From: Bacillus_BD oryzisoli_A
GTDB lineage: Bacteria; Bacillota; Bacilli; Bacillales; Cytobacillaceae
Assembly: GCF_043641075.1 (NCBI RefSeq)
Contig: NZ_JBHZRC010000001.1
Location: 558,001 to 622,000, forward strand
Reading direction: 5' to 3'
Length of the DNA: 64,000 nt
Part shown: in pieces, positions 24,669-33,432 of the stretch
Layout of the letters: every line of letters begins with the position of its first letter
Position numbering within the stretch: position 1 is the first letter of the stretch
The notes under the pieces: generated by a model
The model's input: only the letters and a program-made list of their open reading frames with translations
Database searches by the model: none
Told to the model about the DNA's origin: nothing
Program-made: the position numbers and the translations under genes

Positions 24669-24684
24669 AGCAACTTAGAAAGAA

Positions 24685-24714
24685 GAAAAAAACGGGGGAC
24701 ATTTCTGTCCCCCG
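24685..24714 (-). terminator. Terminator for the minus-strand carboxynorspermidine synthase gene
   Basis: CGGGGGAC / GTCCCCCG with loop ATTTCT; on the minus strand it is followed by seven T. It lies between convergent genes. Confidence 0.85.
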
Positions 24715-24723
24715 TGTATGATT

Positions 24724-24743
24724 GGAAGCAAGAGAACCGTCCC
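24724..24743 (-). repeat. Dispersed repeat half-copy (GGTTCTCTTGCTTCC family)
   Basis: GGAAGCAAGAGAACCGTCCC, starting 5 nt beyond the stop codon of the minus-strand gene. One arm of the palindromic repeat found complete at 41918-41966 and 62512-62561. Confidence 0.75.
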
Positions 24744-24748
24744 TGTGC

Positions 24749-25987
24749 TTATCTTACAAGCTCAGCTTCTTTTTCCTTTACAGGCTCTGCGTCTACCATT
24801 ACTGGGTTAAAGTCTTCTTTCCATGGTAATCCCCATTTGTTTAGGGCTTCCATGAACGGATCTGGATCAAATTCTTCGATGTTGAATACACCTGGCTTGT
24901 TCCATTTTCCAGTCATCATCATCATGGCACCAATCATTGCTGGAACACCTGTTGTGTAAGACACTGCTTGTGAGCCTACTTCACGGTAGCATTCTTCATG
25001 GTCACAAACATTATATACGTAGTACGTTTTTTCAACGCCATCTTTCTTGCCTTTGAAAATACAGCCAATGTTTGTTTTACCTTTCGTACGAGGTCCAAGA
25101 GAAGCTGGGTCTGGTAAAACAGCTTTCAAAAACTGAAGCGGAATGATTTGTTTTCCTTCGAATTCAATTGGTTCGATCGAAGTCATGCCAACATTTTCTA
25201 GCGCCTTCAAGTGAGTAAGATAGCTTTGGCCAAATGTCATGAAGAAACGGATACGCTTAAGTCCAGGAATATTTTTCGCAAGAGATTCAAGCTCCTCATG
25301 GTACAATAGGTACATATCCTTTTCTCCAACTTCATCAAAGTTATAAACACGTTTGATTTCCATTGGATTTGTTTCAATCCATTCACCATTTTCCCAATAT
25401 CTACCGTTTGCAGACACTTCGCGGATATTGATTTCAGGGTTAAAGTTTGTTGCAAATGGGTAGCCATGGTCTCCGCCGTTACAATCAAGAATATCAATTG
25501 TTTCAATCTCATCAAAATAATGTTTTAATGCATAGGCAGAGAATACGCCCGTTACGCCTGGGTCAAATCCGCTTCCTAGAAGTGCTGTAATGCCAGCTTT
25601 CTCAAAACGCTCCTTGTATTCCCATTGCCATTTGTATTCAAATTTCGCTGTATCTTCAGGCTCATAGTTTGCTGTATCCAAATAGTTCGTTTTTGTTGCA
25701 AGGCAAGCGTCCATGATTGTTAAATCCTGATACGGAAGCGCCAGGTTCATGACGATATCTGGTTTTACTTCTTCAATTAGGGCAATTAGTTCGTCCACAT
25801 TGTTTGCATCAACTTGCGCTGTGGTAATTTTAGTTTTTCCGCCATCTAATTTTTCTTTTAACGCATCACATTTAGACTTTGTACGGCTAGCGATACAAAT
25901 TTCTTCAAATACCTCACTGTTTTGAACGCATTTGTGGATAGCTACTGATGCTACTCCGCCACAACCAATAATAAGTGCTTTTCCCAT
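24749..25987 (-). CDS. Saccharopine dehydrogenase-family protein, probable carboxynorspermidine synthase
   Basis: 412 residues from ATG 25987, which has TAGGAG eight bases upstream. It starts with a Rossmann motif KALIIGCGGVASVAIHKC and continues NLALPYQDLTIMDACL, NYLDTANYEPED and LLGSGFDPGVTGVFSAYA, matching the carboxynorspermidine/carboxyspermidine dehydrogenase clade rather than lysine enzymes. These join a diamine with aspartate semialdehyde in polyamine synthesis. The decarboxylase that normally follows (nspC) is not in this window. A long structured leader precedes it. Confidence 0.85.
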   Translation of the reverse strand: MGKALIIGCGGVASVAIHKCVQNSEVFEEICIASRTKSKCDALKEKLDGGKTKITTAQVDANNVDELIALIEEVKPDIVMNLALPYQDLTIMDACLATKTNYLDTANYEPEDTAKFEYKWQWEYKERFEKAGITALLGSGFDPGVTGVFSAYALKHYFDEIETIDILDCNGGDHGYPFATNFNPEINIREVSANGRYWENGEWIETNPMEIKRVYNFDEVGEKDMYLLYHEELESLAKNIPGLKRIRFFMTFGQSYLTHLKALENVGMTSIEPIEFEGKQIIPLQFLKAVLPDPASLGPRTKGKTNIGCIFKGKKDGVEKTYYVYNVCDHEECYREVGSQAVSYTTGVPAMIGAMMMMTGKWNKPGVFNIEEFDPDPFMEALNKWGLPWKEDFNPVMVDAEPVKEKEAELVR

Positions 25988-26097
25988 TTTCCTATCTCCT
26001 AACATAGTAGATTTTGAAGTGCAGGGAGGAGGACGATTGAAAACTAGTAAAAAAGTTATTGGGCGAACTCCTCGAACGAATGATTATTTTCTAACAA

Positions 26098-26140
26098 AAA
26101 AAGCAAGTGCAAACGCCACATCGTGCATTTCACTTGCTTT
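26098..26140 (-). terminator. Terminator hairpin in the leader of the carboxynorspermidine synthase gene
   Basis: On the minus strand AAGCAAGTGAAATGCA pairs with the complementary GTTTGCACTTGCTT, followed by seven T. It lies ~110 nt before the ATG and downstream of the structured region at 26166-26509, so it could act as an attenuator. Confidence 0.65.
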
Positions 26141-26165
26141 TGATATATTTAATATTAAAAAGTAT

Positions 26166-26509
26166 GTATAGCTATGACATGCCGTCATAAGTATACGTCT
26201 ACGAAAAGTCCGAAGACATTTTAGCAGAAAGCTCTTTAATATTCGAATATATCATCATAGGATCAGAGTCTATATAGCAAATAATCACTTTTACCACTCT
26301 TATTGACCGTTTCACAAGTTGATGTGCAGATGCACTGGTTATAAAGTAACCAACTTATAAAATTTGAGCTTTTAACTCAATCAATAAGGCAACTAAAGTT
26401 GCCAATCGGCGCTTGACCCGGCTGTCCGTATGGCCTTAACTTCCCGTAGGAGGTGGTCAAAATTATCTGCTTGGAAAGATCCCGATATACTCAAATAGCA
26501 GCTTTCCAA
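26166..26509. ncRNA. Densely structured intergenic region; candidate riboswitch leader or non-coding RNA
   Basis: At least seven hairpins follow one another: 26166-26196 (GTATA..TATGAC/GTCATA..TATAC), GTCT/AGAC at 26197-26217, a three-way junction at 26316-26356 (AAGTTG/CAACTT enclosing GTGC/GCAC and GTTA/TAAC), TTGAG/CTCAA at 26364-26380, GGCAACT/AGTTGCC at 26388-26403, a second junction at 26413-26460 (TTGACC/GGTCAA), and TTGGAAAG/CTTTCCAA at 26471-26509 with an interleaved CTGC/GCAG. I see no protein gene and no known RNA class. Strand is uncertain; the terminator at 26098-26140 favours minus. Confidence 0.45.
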
Positions 26510-26617
26510 ATCACGTTTTTTATAATAACAAGCCTTTTAAAAAATATCAATAGAAATTTTACTACTTTTTTAAAAAAATTATTAGAGTTAGAGTTACATC
26601 ATCAATTGGGATGGGTA

Positions 26618-27454
26618 TTATGGCAGCCAGCCGATATATTCAGAAACTGTCATAAGAATTTCAATTACAATCAAAATGACGATAATCCATTCAACAAAAA
26701 GCCCGCGAATCGAATGACTTATGTTAGAAAAACCATCCATAATATTATACAAAGTCTCCGTTTTGCTCTTTAGAATTGTATAGCGATCATTAAGTTCAAA
26801 AAACTCAGACATTTTATCATAAAAATCATTTGCATCATTGCTGGTCCACGTAATATCTGGCTTATCTAGAATCATGATATAGGCATGGGTATTATATTCA
26901 TGACGGACGATTTCTGCTGTCATTTTGGCCAGTCTCTTATTACCAACTCTCATTCTTCCTTTTTCAAGGCGATCAATCAACACTTCAAGCTGGTCATTAA
27001 TTTTCCCAAGATGCTCTTCTGTTTTCTCGAGCGCAACAGATTTGGCAAGAACAGTAGAGATGATTTCAGGGTAAAATGACTCATATTCTGGAATTACGAC
27101 AAATTCATCTGTCAGCTCGATTTCCTTAGTCTGTTCGATTTGCAGGCTGTAATCGTCCGTATAGGTATAGGCATGGGCAAGGTTTACTTCTGGTTCAAAG
27201 GATTTAATGTACTGAAAAAAATCCTTCATCTCATCTGCATGGGTTTGATTGATAAACACGACACTGCCGAAGGAGAACACGAGGATATATTGTGAATCGC
27301 CGACCTCACGGTTAAGAATTGATTTTAGAATATTTCCTTTCAAAATGAGTGGCTCTTCCCAAGTGAATTTTTTTGGTATCCCGCATTGAACAGCAATCTT
27401 ATTTAGGTCAATTTCGTTTGTAATCGAAAATGCCTTAAACTTCATTTCCCTCAT
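26618..27454 (-). CDS. RMD1/YagE (DUF155) family protein
   Basis: 278 residues from ATG 27454; an upstream in-frame ATG at 27538 would add a hydrophobic stretch without a ribosome binding site and is less likely. The core ILVFSFGSVVFINQ and the many charged helices (LGKINDQLEVLIDRLEKGRM) are typical of DUF155, a family found in mitochondria and bacteria. A single membrane helix near the C-terminus (VEWIIVILIVIEILM) anchors it. Function in bacteria unknown. The gene is monocistronic. Confidence 0.75.
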   Translation of the reverse strand: MREMKFKAFSITNEIDLNKIAVQCGIPKKFTWEEPLILKGNILKSILNREVGDSQYILVFSFGSVVFINQTHADEMKDFFQYIKSFEPEVNLAHAYTYTDDYSLQIEQTKEIELTDEFVVIPEYESFYPEIISTVLAKSVALEKTEEHLGKINDQLEVLIDRLEKGRMRVGNKRLAKMTAEIVRHEYNTHAYIMILDKPDITWTSNDANDFYDKMSEFFELNDRYTILKSKTETLYNIMDGFSNISHSIRGLFVEWIIVILIVIEILMTVSEYIGWLP

Positions 27455-27619
27455 TGTTTCACTCTTTTCTAAATTGTTTGATAGAATATAAAAATATTTT
27501 AAAATTAAACCGATAATTTCTATTAATAATTTTACCACGAATGAATCATTGGAATGGTGCGAACATTTTAAAAAGATTAAAAAATATTGAAGGAACTATT
27601 CAGTGAAAGAGTTATGGCA

Positions 27620-27657
27620 AAAGAAAACAGACACCATCCGAAAGGGGACGATGTCTG
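27620..27657 (-). terminator. Terminator of the ABC-2 transporter operon
   Basis: On the minus strand CAGACATCGTCC pairs with GGATGGTGTCTG, followed by TTTTCTTTT, just after the permease stop. Confidence 0.8.
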
Positions 27658-27673
27658 CATTCTTTCTTAGCTA

Positions 27674-28786
27674 TTATCTTGTAGCGACGATTGATTTCCT
27701 TCTATAAAACCAGGCTCCTAAAATGAATGTTACCATTCCCCAAACAACTAAAATCCCAATTCCAAGCCAGAGTGTACTAGAAAAAATACTAGTAGAATAA
27801 ACCATGCTGTCTCTTAAGCCTTCAACAAAGTAGGTGAGCGGCAGGATATTCGATATAGGCTGTATCCAGTCTGGAATGGTTTCAACTGGAATAAAGATCC
27901 CGCTTAAAAACATCATCAGGAAGCTGACAATATTAGCCATCCCCATATAGGCCTCAGTTGTTTTACTGAACGAAGAAAAAAAGTAACCAAGTGCATTAAA
28001 GGAAAGTGCCCCTAATATGAAAACAACCAGCAGACTTGGGAAGTTGATGTAGAGCTTTGCACCAAAAACAAATACACCAATTAGTGATAATAAAATAATT
28101 TGAACAATACTAAATAACAAACGCATCACCATATCACTAAAGCCGAAGATATTCATGTTAGCAGGGGTCATCCGTAAACGTTTGATTAACCCTTTACGAT
28201 TCATATCGACCAAATCAACCATACCGAACATACCAGCCTGTGCAATGGATAAGGCAATCATCCCTGTGAGAAGAAAATCTGTGTAATTTAATTCCTCATC
28301 ACCTGATGTAATGGCTGAAAACTGCAAATCAAAGGTTGGGGGAGCGCCAGCCGCAGATAAATTTGCCCTTTGTACAAAATCATTCAGCATACCTGAAAGA
28401 GCTTGAGCCGTAACCCCTTGTTCATCCTCTTTATTTACAACTAGCAGAATTGAAGTTGCATCAGATGAACTAGGCAGGACAATCGCAGCATCTATATCCT
28501 GATTCTTGACCATCTGATCTGCTTCCTTTCGGCTAATTGGTTTGTCAGTTTCCATTTCAAGCACTGGAATTTTCTTAATTTGGCTCAATAGCATCTCAGA
28601 GGTTGGATTTGGGTTTTCATTCACAATCGCCACTTTAGCTGAGAATTCATCATCAGAGGTGCCGCCAAAGATGGTCATAAAAATAACCATTAAGATAACA
28701 GGGAAGAAAATTCCCCAAAACCAGGCCTGTTTTTCCCGTAATGTTAATTTCAATTGAGCTATGAGCATGTGCTTGAATTGCTTCAT
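27674..28786 (-). CDS. ABC-2 type transporter permease
   Basis: 370 residues. The first membrane helix (WGIFFPVILMVIFMTIFGG, residues ~23-41) is followed by a large extracytoplasmic domain (about 45-165) and then five helices, ending in a KQFKH-type basic start and RRKSIVATR tail. This is the YhgE/DrrB-like ABC2_membrane_3 architecture. It lies 6 nt after the ATPase gene, so the pair forms one exporter. Substrate unknown; such systems export drugs, lipids or polymers. Confidence 0.88.
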   Translation of the reverse strand: MKQFKHMLIAQLKLTLREKQAWFWGIFFPVILMVIFMTIFGGTSDDEFSAKVAIVNENPNPTSEMLLSQIKKIPVLEMETDKPISRKEADQMVKNQDIDAAIVLPSSSDATSILLVVNKEDEQGVTAQALSGMLNDFVQRANLSAAGAPPTFDLQFSAITSGDEELNYTDFLLTGMIALSIAQAGMFGMVDLVDMNRKGLIKRLRMTPANMNIFGFSDMVMRLLFSIVQIILLSLIGVFVFGAKLYINFPSLLVVFILGALSFNALGYFFSSFSKTTEAYMGMANIVSFLMMFLSGIFIPVETIPDWIQPISNILPLTYFVEGLRDSMVYSTSIFSSTLWLGIGILVVWGMVTFILGAWFYRRKSIVATR

Positions 28787-28792
28787 CCTGAA

Positions 28793-29722
28793 TTAATCCC
28801 TCCATTCCTTTCCAGTAAACTCAATAAATACGTCCTCTAAACTCATATCCCGGATGGAGACCTGTTCCACTTGATAATCCTTTTCCTTTGTAAAACCAAA
28901 TAAGGTATATAAAGTATCCTCGGGGTGCGAAGTCCACAGTGTTAAAGAAGCTCCATCTAATTCGCTGCGGACAACGGAGTCAAGGGTTTTCGTGAAATAA
29001 TGCACTTCCTTTGCAGCTTCGGTTCCGTCTACAAAGGATAGTACAACCTCTCTTTCATTTGTTAGCTTTTCTATAAGGGCAGAAGGGGTGTCTATTGTGA
29101 CAATTTTCCCTTGATCAATGATACAGACTCGGTCGCTTAATTGCTCCGCCTCTTCCATATAATGTGTTGTTAATATTGTTGTTTTGCCTAATTCCTTCAG
29201 TTGGAGGATAATGTCCCAGATGTTACGACGCGCCTGTGGATCCAGTCCTGTCGTCGGTTCATCTAGGAAAATAATATCAGGATCACTAATCATTGCGAGG
29301 CCAATTGCTAGCCGCTGCCGCTGACCGCCTGAAAGTTTTTTTACATGCTGGCGGCGGTGTTCACTTAAATTAATCATTTCCAGAATTTCCTCCGTTGAAC
29401 GGGCGTGGTCGTAAAAGGTGGCAAAAAGGTTGAGGTTTTCTTCAGGTGTTAATAAATCAAACATGGCACTTGATTGAGGCTGGACCCCGATCATTTTTTT
29501 GATTTTATTCGCATGCTGACCCCAGTTTAGGTCTCCAAAGCAAATTTCTCCCTTATCGGGTGTTACTAACCCTTCAATCATTTCAAGGGATGTCGTCTTT
29601 CCGGCTCCATTTGGACCAATAATCGTAAAAATCTCACCAGCCTCAACGGAAAAGCTGACGTCCTCCACAGCCCGGACCGATCCAAATGATTTTTTTAGAT
29701 TTTTCACCTCTAAAATGGTCAT
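28793..29722 (-). CDS. ABC transporter ATP-binding protein, DrrA/CcmA type
   Basis: 309 residues. Walker A GPNGAGKTTS near residue 38, Q-loop IGVQPQSS, signature LSGGQRQRLAIGLAM, Walker B IIFLDEPTTGLDP and the H-loop TTHYMEEAE are all intact. A C-terminal extension of ~90 residues is typical of DrrA-like exporters. It drives the permease encoded immediately downstream. No regulator gene is adjacent. Confidence 0.93.
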   Translation of the reverse strand: MTILEVKNLKKSFGSVRAVEDVSFSVEAGEIFTIIGPNGAGKTTSLEMIEGLVTPDKGEICFGDLNWGQHANKIKKMIGVQPQSSAMFDLLTPEENLNLFATFYDHARSTEEILEMINLSEHRRQHVKKLSGGQRQRLAIGLAMISDPDIIFLDEPTTGLDPQARRNIWDIILQLKELGKTTILTTHYMEEAEQLSDRVCIIDQGKIVTIDTPSALIEKLTNEREVVLSFVDGTEAAKEVHYFTKTLDSVVRSELDGASLTLWTSHPEDTLYTLFGFTKEKDYQVEQVSIRDMSLEDVFIEFTGKEWRD

Positions 29723-29820
29723 CCTTTTTCCTCACTTTCCTAGAAATTACAACACATTCCCTAATACGTTATACTATTCAGAAAAGTTTCACAATAGATA
29801 TTCCTTCACTCGATTTAACA

Positions 29821-29851
29821 AAAAAAAGACATCCTGCAGAAATGTCTTTTT
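29821..29851 (-). terminator. Terminator after the benE-like gene
   Basis: AGACAT / ATGTCT with A- and T-rich flanks on both sides; on the minus strand eight T follow. Serves the BenE gene. Confidence 0.75.
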
Positions 29852-29912
29852 ACAAGCTTTATTTCCTTCAAATAGACTGTTGAAAAATTTATACTATTCA
29901 TGTGGAGGTAAA

Positions 29913-31166
29913 TCAAGCCATTGATTTTTCCTTCTTTTCGATATTTGAACGTTCTTCTATTTCTCTCGATGTAAAATGCTCCTTCTCAACAAGGAACGAG
30001 ACAAGCAGGCTTCCAACAATAGCCCAAAGCGGGGCACTGATATGAAAGAAGTTCACACCCGACATCCCTATAATGAGAGCAAAAAATGCACCCATTTGAA
30101 ATTTACTATCTGTAAATGCTGTCTTGAGTGCGTTAATTAAAACACCAAGCATTGCAAGGCCAGCAATAACACTAACAATAACAACCGGCATAGCAACAAC
30201 AAAGGGAACAACGATTGAGGCAAAAAGACCAAACGCTGAGAAAAACACGCCATTTGCAAATGTCGCTGCATACCGGCTGTCTTGTTCGCCGACTTCCTTT
30301 GCCGCACAAATGGCTGTCATGGGCCCTGCAATATTCACTGCATGGCCCCCGAAGAATGCTGCGATCAAGCCTATAAAAGAACCATTAACAGCCATTGCGG
30401 TATTAGGCGGTTTGTAGCCTAGATTCATTAATACACCTGTTGCTTGAGCATTTTCAGAGCACATAATAAGCAGGGCAAGCGGAATTCCAATCGACAATAT
30501 GCTATCAAAACTAAAAGTAGGTAACATAAATTGTGGAAGGATTAATGCATCTGTCGCCACATCGCCAATCTTGAACTCACCAGTAAGTACCGCCAGCAAT
30601 AATGCTACGATTAACGAGGTTAACACTGGGGGCACCTTTTTCAAAAACCGGGTTGAAAACAAAAAGACTAAAATCGCAGACCCTGCTAAGAGCGGGGAAA
30701 TAGTCACCGAGGTAATCATTTCCGTGGCAAAACGAATCATCACTCCAACAATCATCCCCATTACAATGGGTACCGGTATCCACTTCATAACCTTATCGAT
30801 TAGTCCTGACAAGCCAAGCAGAATAACAAGAATATGTGCAGCTAAATACGCACCAATGGCTTCATTGAGAGAATAATGAGTTAAGGCACCGGAAACTAAT
30901 ATAGCTCCTGCAATGGTACCAGCACCGGCAATCGGCTGGCGGTATTTCAAAGAAAGGAAAATCCCAAGTAATCCACCAAAAAAATCAACAGCAAACAGCC
31001 AGCTGATCGTTTCCGCATATGACAATCCGCCGTTCGTTCCACCACTGATAATAATTAAGGCTGGACCGGTACAGCCAAATATTGCTGCAACTAAACCTGC
31101 ACTGATTGTATTTACATTTAAATTATGCCTTAAATCCTTAATGTTTTTGGAAACATTTTCTTTCAT
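29913..31166 (-). CDS. BenE-family benzoate/proton symporter
   Basis: 417 residues from ATG 31166 (or GTG 31169) with GGAGG upstream; a longer reading from 31217 has no site. About 11-12 helices; the family pattern SAGLVAAIFGCTGPALIII at the start, QPIAGAGTIAGAILVSGAL and GHAVNIAGPMTAICAAKEVGE in the middle match BenE. These import benzoate or related aromatic acids with protons. No benzoate-degrading genes are nearby, so the true substrate is open. Confidence 0.85.
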   Translation of the reverse strand: MKENVSKNIKDLRHNLNVNTISAGLVAAIFGCTGPALIIISGGTNGGLSYAETISWLFAVDFFGGLLGIFLSLKYRQPIAGAGTIAGAILVSGALTHYSLNEAIGAYLAAHILVILLGLSGLIDKVMKWIPVPIVMGMIVGVMIRFATEMITSVTISPLLAGSAILVFLFSTRFLKKVPPVLTSLIVALLLAVLTGEFKIGDVATDALILPQFMLPTFSFDSILSIGIPLALLIMCSENAQATGVLMNLGYKPPNTAMAVNGSFIGLIAAFFGGHAVNIAGPMTAICAAKEVGEQDSRYAATFANGVFFSAFGLFASIVVPFVVAMPVVIVSVIAGLAMLGVLINALKTAFTDSKFQMGAFFALIIGMSGVNFFHISAPLWAIVGSLLVSFLVEKEHFTSREIEERSNIEKKEKSMA

Positions 31167-31304
31167 CACGCTATTTATCCTCCGCATTCTACACCAAAAC
31201 GTATTAGATCTGTACATACCAATATAAAATTTATACTAATATGATAATTTAGAAAACCGTGCATGTACTCATCCAATTGGTCTGTGTAGCACTAATCCAA
31301 TTAA

Positions 31305-31354
31305 ACAAAAAAGGTGACATACACAATCCATTATAGGAGGATCGCATTGTCACC
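31305..31354 (-). terminator. Terminator of the hemolysin III-family gene
   Basis: GGTGACA pairs with TGTCACC around a long loop; on the minus strand TTTTTTTG follows. Confidence 0.75.
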
Positions 31355-31361
31355 TTACTAG

Positions 31362-32000
31362 TTAAGGAAGCAGATAAAGAACGGAAAAGAAATGGCAGAT
31401 TGTCCCGCCAAGCACAAAAATGTGCCAAACAGCATGATGATGCTTAAATAACTTCCACATATAGAAAATAGCTCCGATAGTGTAGCATAAACCACCGATG
31501 ATTAATAGGACTAGACCGGTTGGATGAAGATTTGTCGCTAAATCCTTCCACACAAAAACAATTAACCAGCCCATAAACACATAGAGAAGTGTCGAGGTGA
31601 AAAGGAATTTTTTGACGAAAAAGGATTTAAACACGGTACCGCCTATAGCTAGTCCCCAGACAATGCCAAATAATGTCCATCCCACCCAGCCGTCCACAGC
31701 AAGGAACAAAAACGGTGTATAAGTTCCGGCAATAAAGAAATAAATAGAGGTGTGATCCATGATTTCAAAGAAATCCTTTGCCCGTCCGGGTGGCAGTGCA
31801 TGCAAGAGCGTTGATGAAGTATACAGAAGAAGCATGGTTACTCCAAATAGCGTAAAGCTAACTACATGCCAAGCATTTCCATAAATCGAGGCAAAAACGA
31901 TCAATATGACAAGTGCAGCAATGCTAAGTATCACACCAATCCCATGGGTAATTGAATTTGATAGTTCTTCTTCCTTTGAAAAGACATGTGTATTTGCCAC
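31362..32000 (-). CDS. Hemolysin III / PAQR-family membrane protein
   Basis: 212 residues with seven helices. Signature elements: EELSNSITHGIGVILSIAAL at the start, the HALPPGRAKDFFEIMDHTSIYFFIAGTYTP-type region with conserved His and Asp, and the C-terminal HAVWHIFVLGGTICHFF histidines that form a metal site in PAQR proteins. It resembles B. subtilis YplQ. Despite the name, no toxin role is expected; a function in membrane lipid balance has been proposed for the family. Confidence 0.9.
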   Translation of the reverse strand: MANTHVFSKEEELSNSITHGIGVILSIAALVILIVFASIYGNAWHVVSFTLFGVTMLLLYTSSTLLHALPPGRAKDFFEIMDHTSIYFFIAGTYTPFLFLAVDGWVGWTLFGIVWGLAIGGTVFKSFFVKKFLFTSTLLYVFMGWLIVFVWKDLATNLHPTGLVLLIIGGLCYTIGAIFYMWKLFKHHHAVWHIFVLGGTICHFFSVLYLLP

Positions 32001-32258
32001 TGAGAATAACCTCCTTTTTTTCCAACATTTATAGGATGTGGAAAAACAATGCTCAATATTGATTTCATTGCTAGCCTATTAACTATTCTTGTTTATGAAA
32101 CCATAAAGAGCTTTTATTATATTCCTTTCTTAGGAGGTTAGGAAGTGACGTTTGTAATGCACGGGAGGATTTGAGGTATAACTATTGAATTTTAAGTAAA
32201 AAGAGGAAGTAACTGCATGAAGAGAAGTGATCGGGTAATGAAAGTTCTTTTTTACAGT

Positions 32259-32295
32259 TAAAAAGTACTGCTACATGAAGCAGTACTTATTTTTA
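32259..32295 (-). terminator. Terminator of the gene at 32299-32775
   Basis: AAGTACTGCT pairs with AGCAGTACTT with A- and T-rich flanks on both sides. The rest of 32001-32258 shows no supported gene. Confidence 0.8.
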
Positions 32296-32298
32296 CAA

Positions 32299-32775
32299 TC
32301 AACGTAATAAGTTATTTAATAAAATTGATTTCTCACCTTCGAAAGTAACCTTTCCACTTGGCTGCACCCATGCTTGTACAATACCTAATTTATCAAGTCC
32401 TTTACTTATTTTTCCAACACGTTCTCTGATCCTTGAAACATCAGGATTTCCTATAATATAAAATAATGTATTGGAATAATTATATTGCTGTTGAAATCTC
32501 ATAATTTGTTCAAGTTGTTCGGCTAAATGAATACCTATTTCGGAACTATCGAATATGCGATCTGTTCCCGTGTGATTAACTGCTTGATTTCCACGCGATT
32601 CAATTAAAAATCTGCAAGATTTTAATTCGGCAATGAGATCGACATCAGTTCCATTTCTTGCAAATTTTACAGTACATCCTTTCTTTTCGAAAAATGCTGC
32701 AATTGCTTGATTTACCTGAATCTGTGTCATAATAAATGGATCCCAATTTTTCATAGTTGAACGTGGTATAGACAT
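32299..32775 (-). CDS. Unknown protein with a possible PD-(D/E)xK nuclease-like core
   Basis: 158 residues; not recognised as a named family. The stretch 30-62 reads FFEKKGCTVKFARNGTDVDL then FLIESRGNQ, which has the spacing of a restriction-endonuclease-like core: an Asp after a beta turn and an E-x-(K/R) strand. Here the third residue is Arg (ESRG), so catalysis is uncertain. The remainder is helical with many Gln. The start has only a weak site (AAGGGGC further up). Single gene with its own terminator. Confidence 0.55.
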   Translation of the reverse strand: MSIPRSTMKNWDPFIMTQIQVNQAIAAFFEKKGCTVKFARNGTDVDLIAELKSCRFLIESRGNQAVNHTGTDRIFDSSEIGIHLAEQLEQIMRFQQQYNYSNTLFYIIGNPDVSRIRERVGKISKGLDKLGIVQAWVQPSGKVTFEGEKSILLNNLLR

Positions 32776-32989
32776 GTTTTCAAGCCCCTTTTAAAATTGT
32801 TTATACTATATATATTTGCTATTGTAGGCTATTATTCCTTCTAAACAACATGACTTTTCTGATAATTCTGTATTAAATAGGTACCATTTCTTTGTTATTG
32901 TCACAAATGACTTGAAGAGGAGAGGGAAAGGTGGAGGCAGGAACTGAAGCATAAACAGGGTAAGTGCATGGAAATATCATTAATTGCTA

Positions 32990-33045
32990 GAGGAAGGTTC
33001 TATCGTTTCCGGCGGAAGCAACAGAACCTTCCTCTTGCTTATTTT
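32990..33045 (+). terminator. Terminator-like hairpin, variant of the dispersed repeat
   Basis: A 21-nt arm (GAGGAAGGTTCTATCGTTTCC) pairs with 33014-33034 (GGAAGCAACAGAACCTTCCTC) with a few mismatches and loop GGC; TATTTTTTTA follows. The GGTTCT and TTCC blocks match the repeat at 41918-41966. Confidence 0.65.
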
Positions 33046-33046
33046 T

Positions 33047-33271
33047 TTATAAAAATAAGATGAGTCCGCCACAAACGATGAAGAAAATGAATAATGTAAC
33101 TAATACGCCAATAGCCATCCCTTTAACTAAATCATGTTTTTTCGTTACAAGGAATAGGATTAAGACAAGGAACCAGAGCAGGACGGAGTAAAGCCCGATA
33201 AGAAAAGTAGAGCCAAAGATTGCCATGGTAAGAAAAATACCGCCAACAAATTGGCCTGTTTTCGTTTTCAT
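33047..33271 (-). CDS. Small hypothetical membrane protein
   Basis: 74 residues, nearly all hydrophobic: three helices (about 9-28, 29-43 and 50-73) with a KKHDLVK loop. The start is preceded by GGAGGG at correct distance, which supports that it is expressed. No family recognised. It lies alone, antiparallel to the Lgt-like gene. Confidence 0.6.
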   Translation of the reverse strand: MKTKTGQFVGGIFLTMAIFGSTFLIGLYSVLLWFLVLILFLVTKKHDLVKGMAIGVLVTLFIFFIVCGGLILFL

Positions 33272-33432
33272 AAATACCCTCCTTTATTTTAATAATCTAT
33301 TGCATCAGATAATCTGAATAGCTGTGAAACATTTAATATTAAAAAATTATATAGTATAATTTTAGAAAATAATACAGAATTTCAATATAATGGAAGGTTA
33401 ATTATATATCCTTCAACCATAAAGGGGGACTT

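Noticed and set aside
25988..26520. T-box or lysine riboswitch for the saccharopine-dehydrogenase-like gene
   Set aside because: No T-box AGGGTGGNACCGCG block and no lysine aptamer core. The gene also fits the polyamine clade, not lysine synthesis.
26453..26773. Plus-strand frame of 106 codons overlapping the structured region and the end of the DUF155 gene
   Set aside because: Overlaps a supported gene on the other strand, mixed composition, no conserved pattern.
29686..31227. Plus-strand frames opposite the ABC ATPase and BenE genes
   Set aside because: Complement shadows of membrane protein genes, giving Pro/Ala/Thr-rich text with no start signals.
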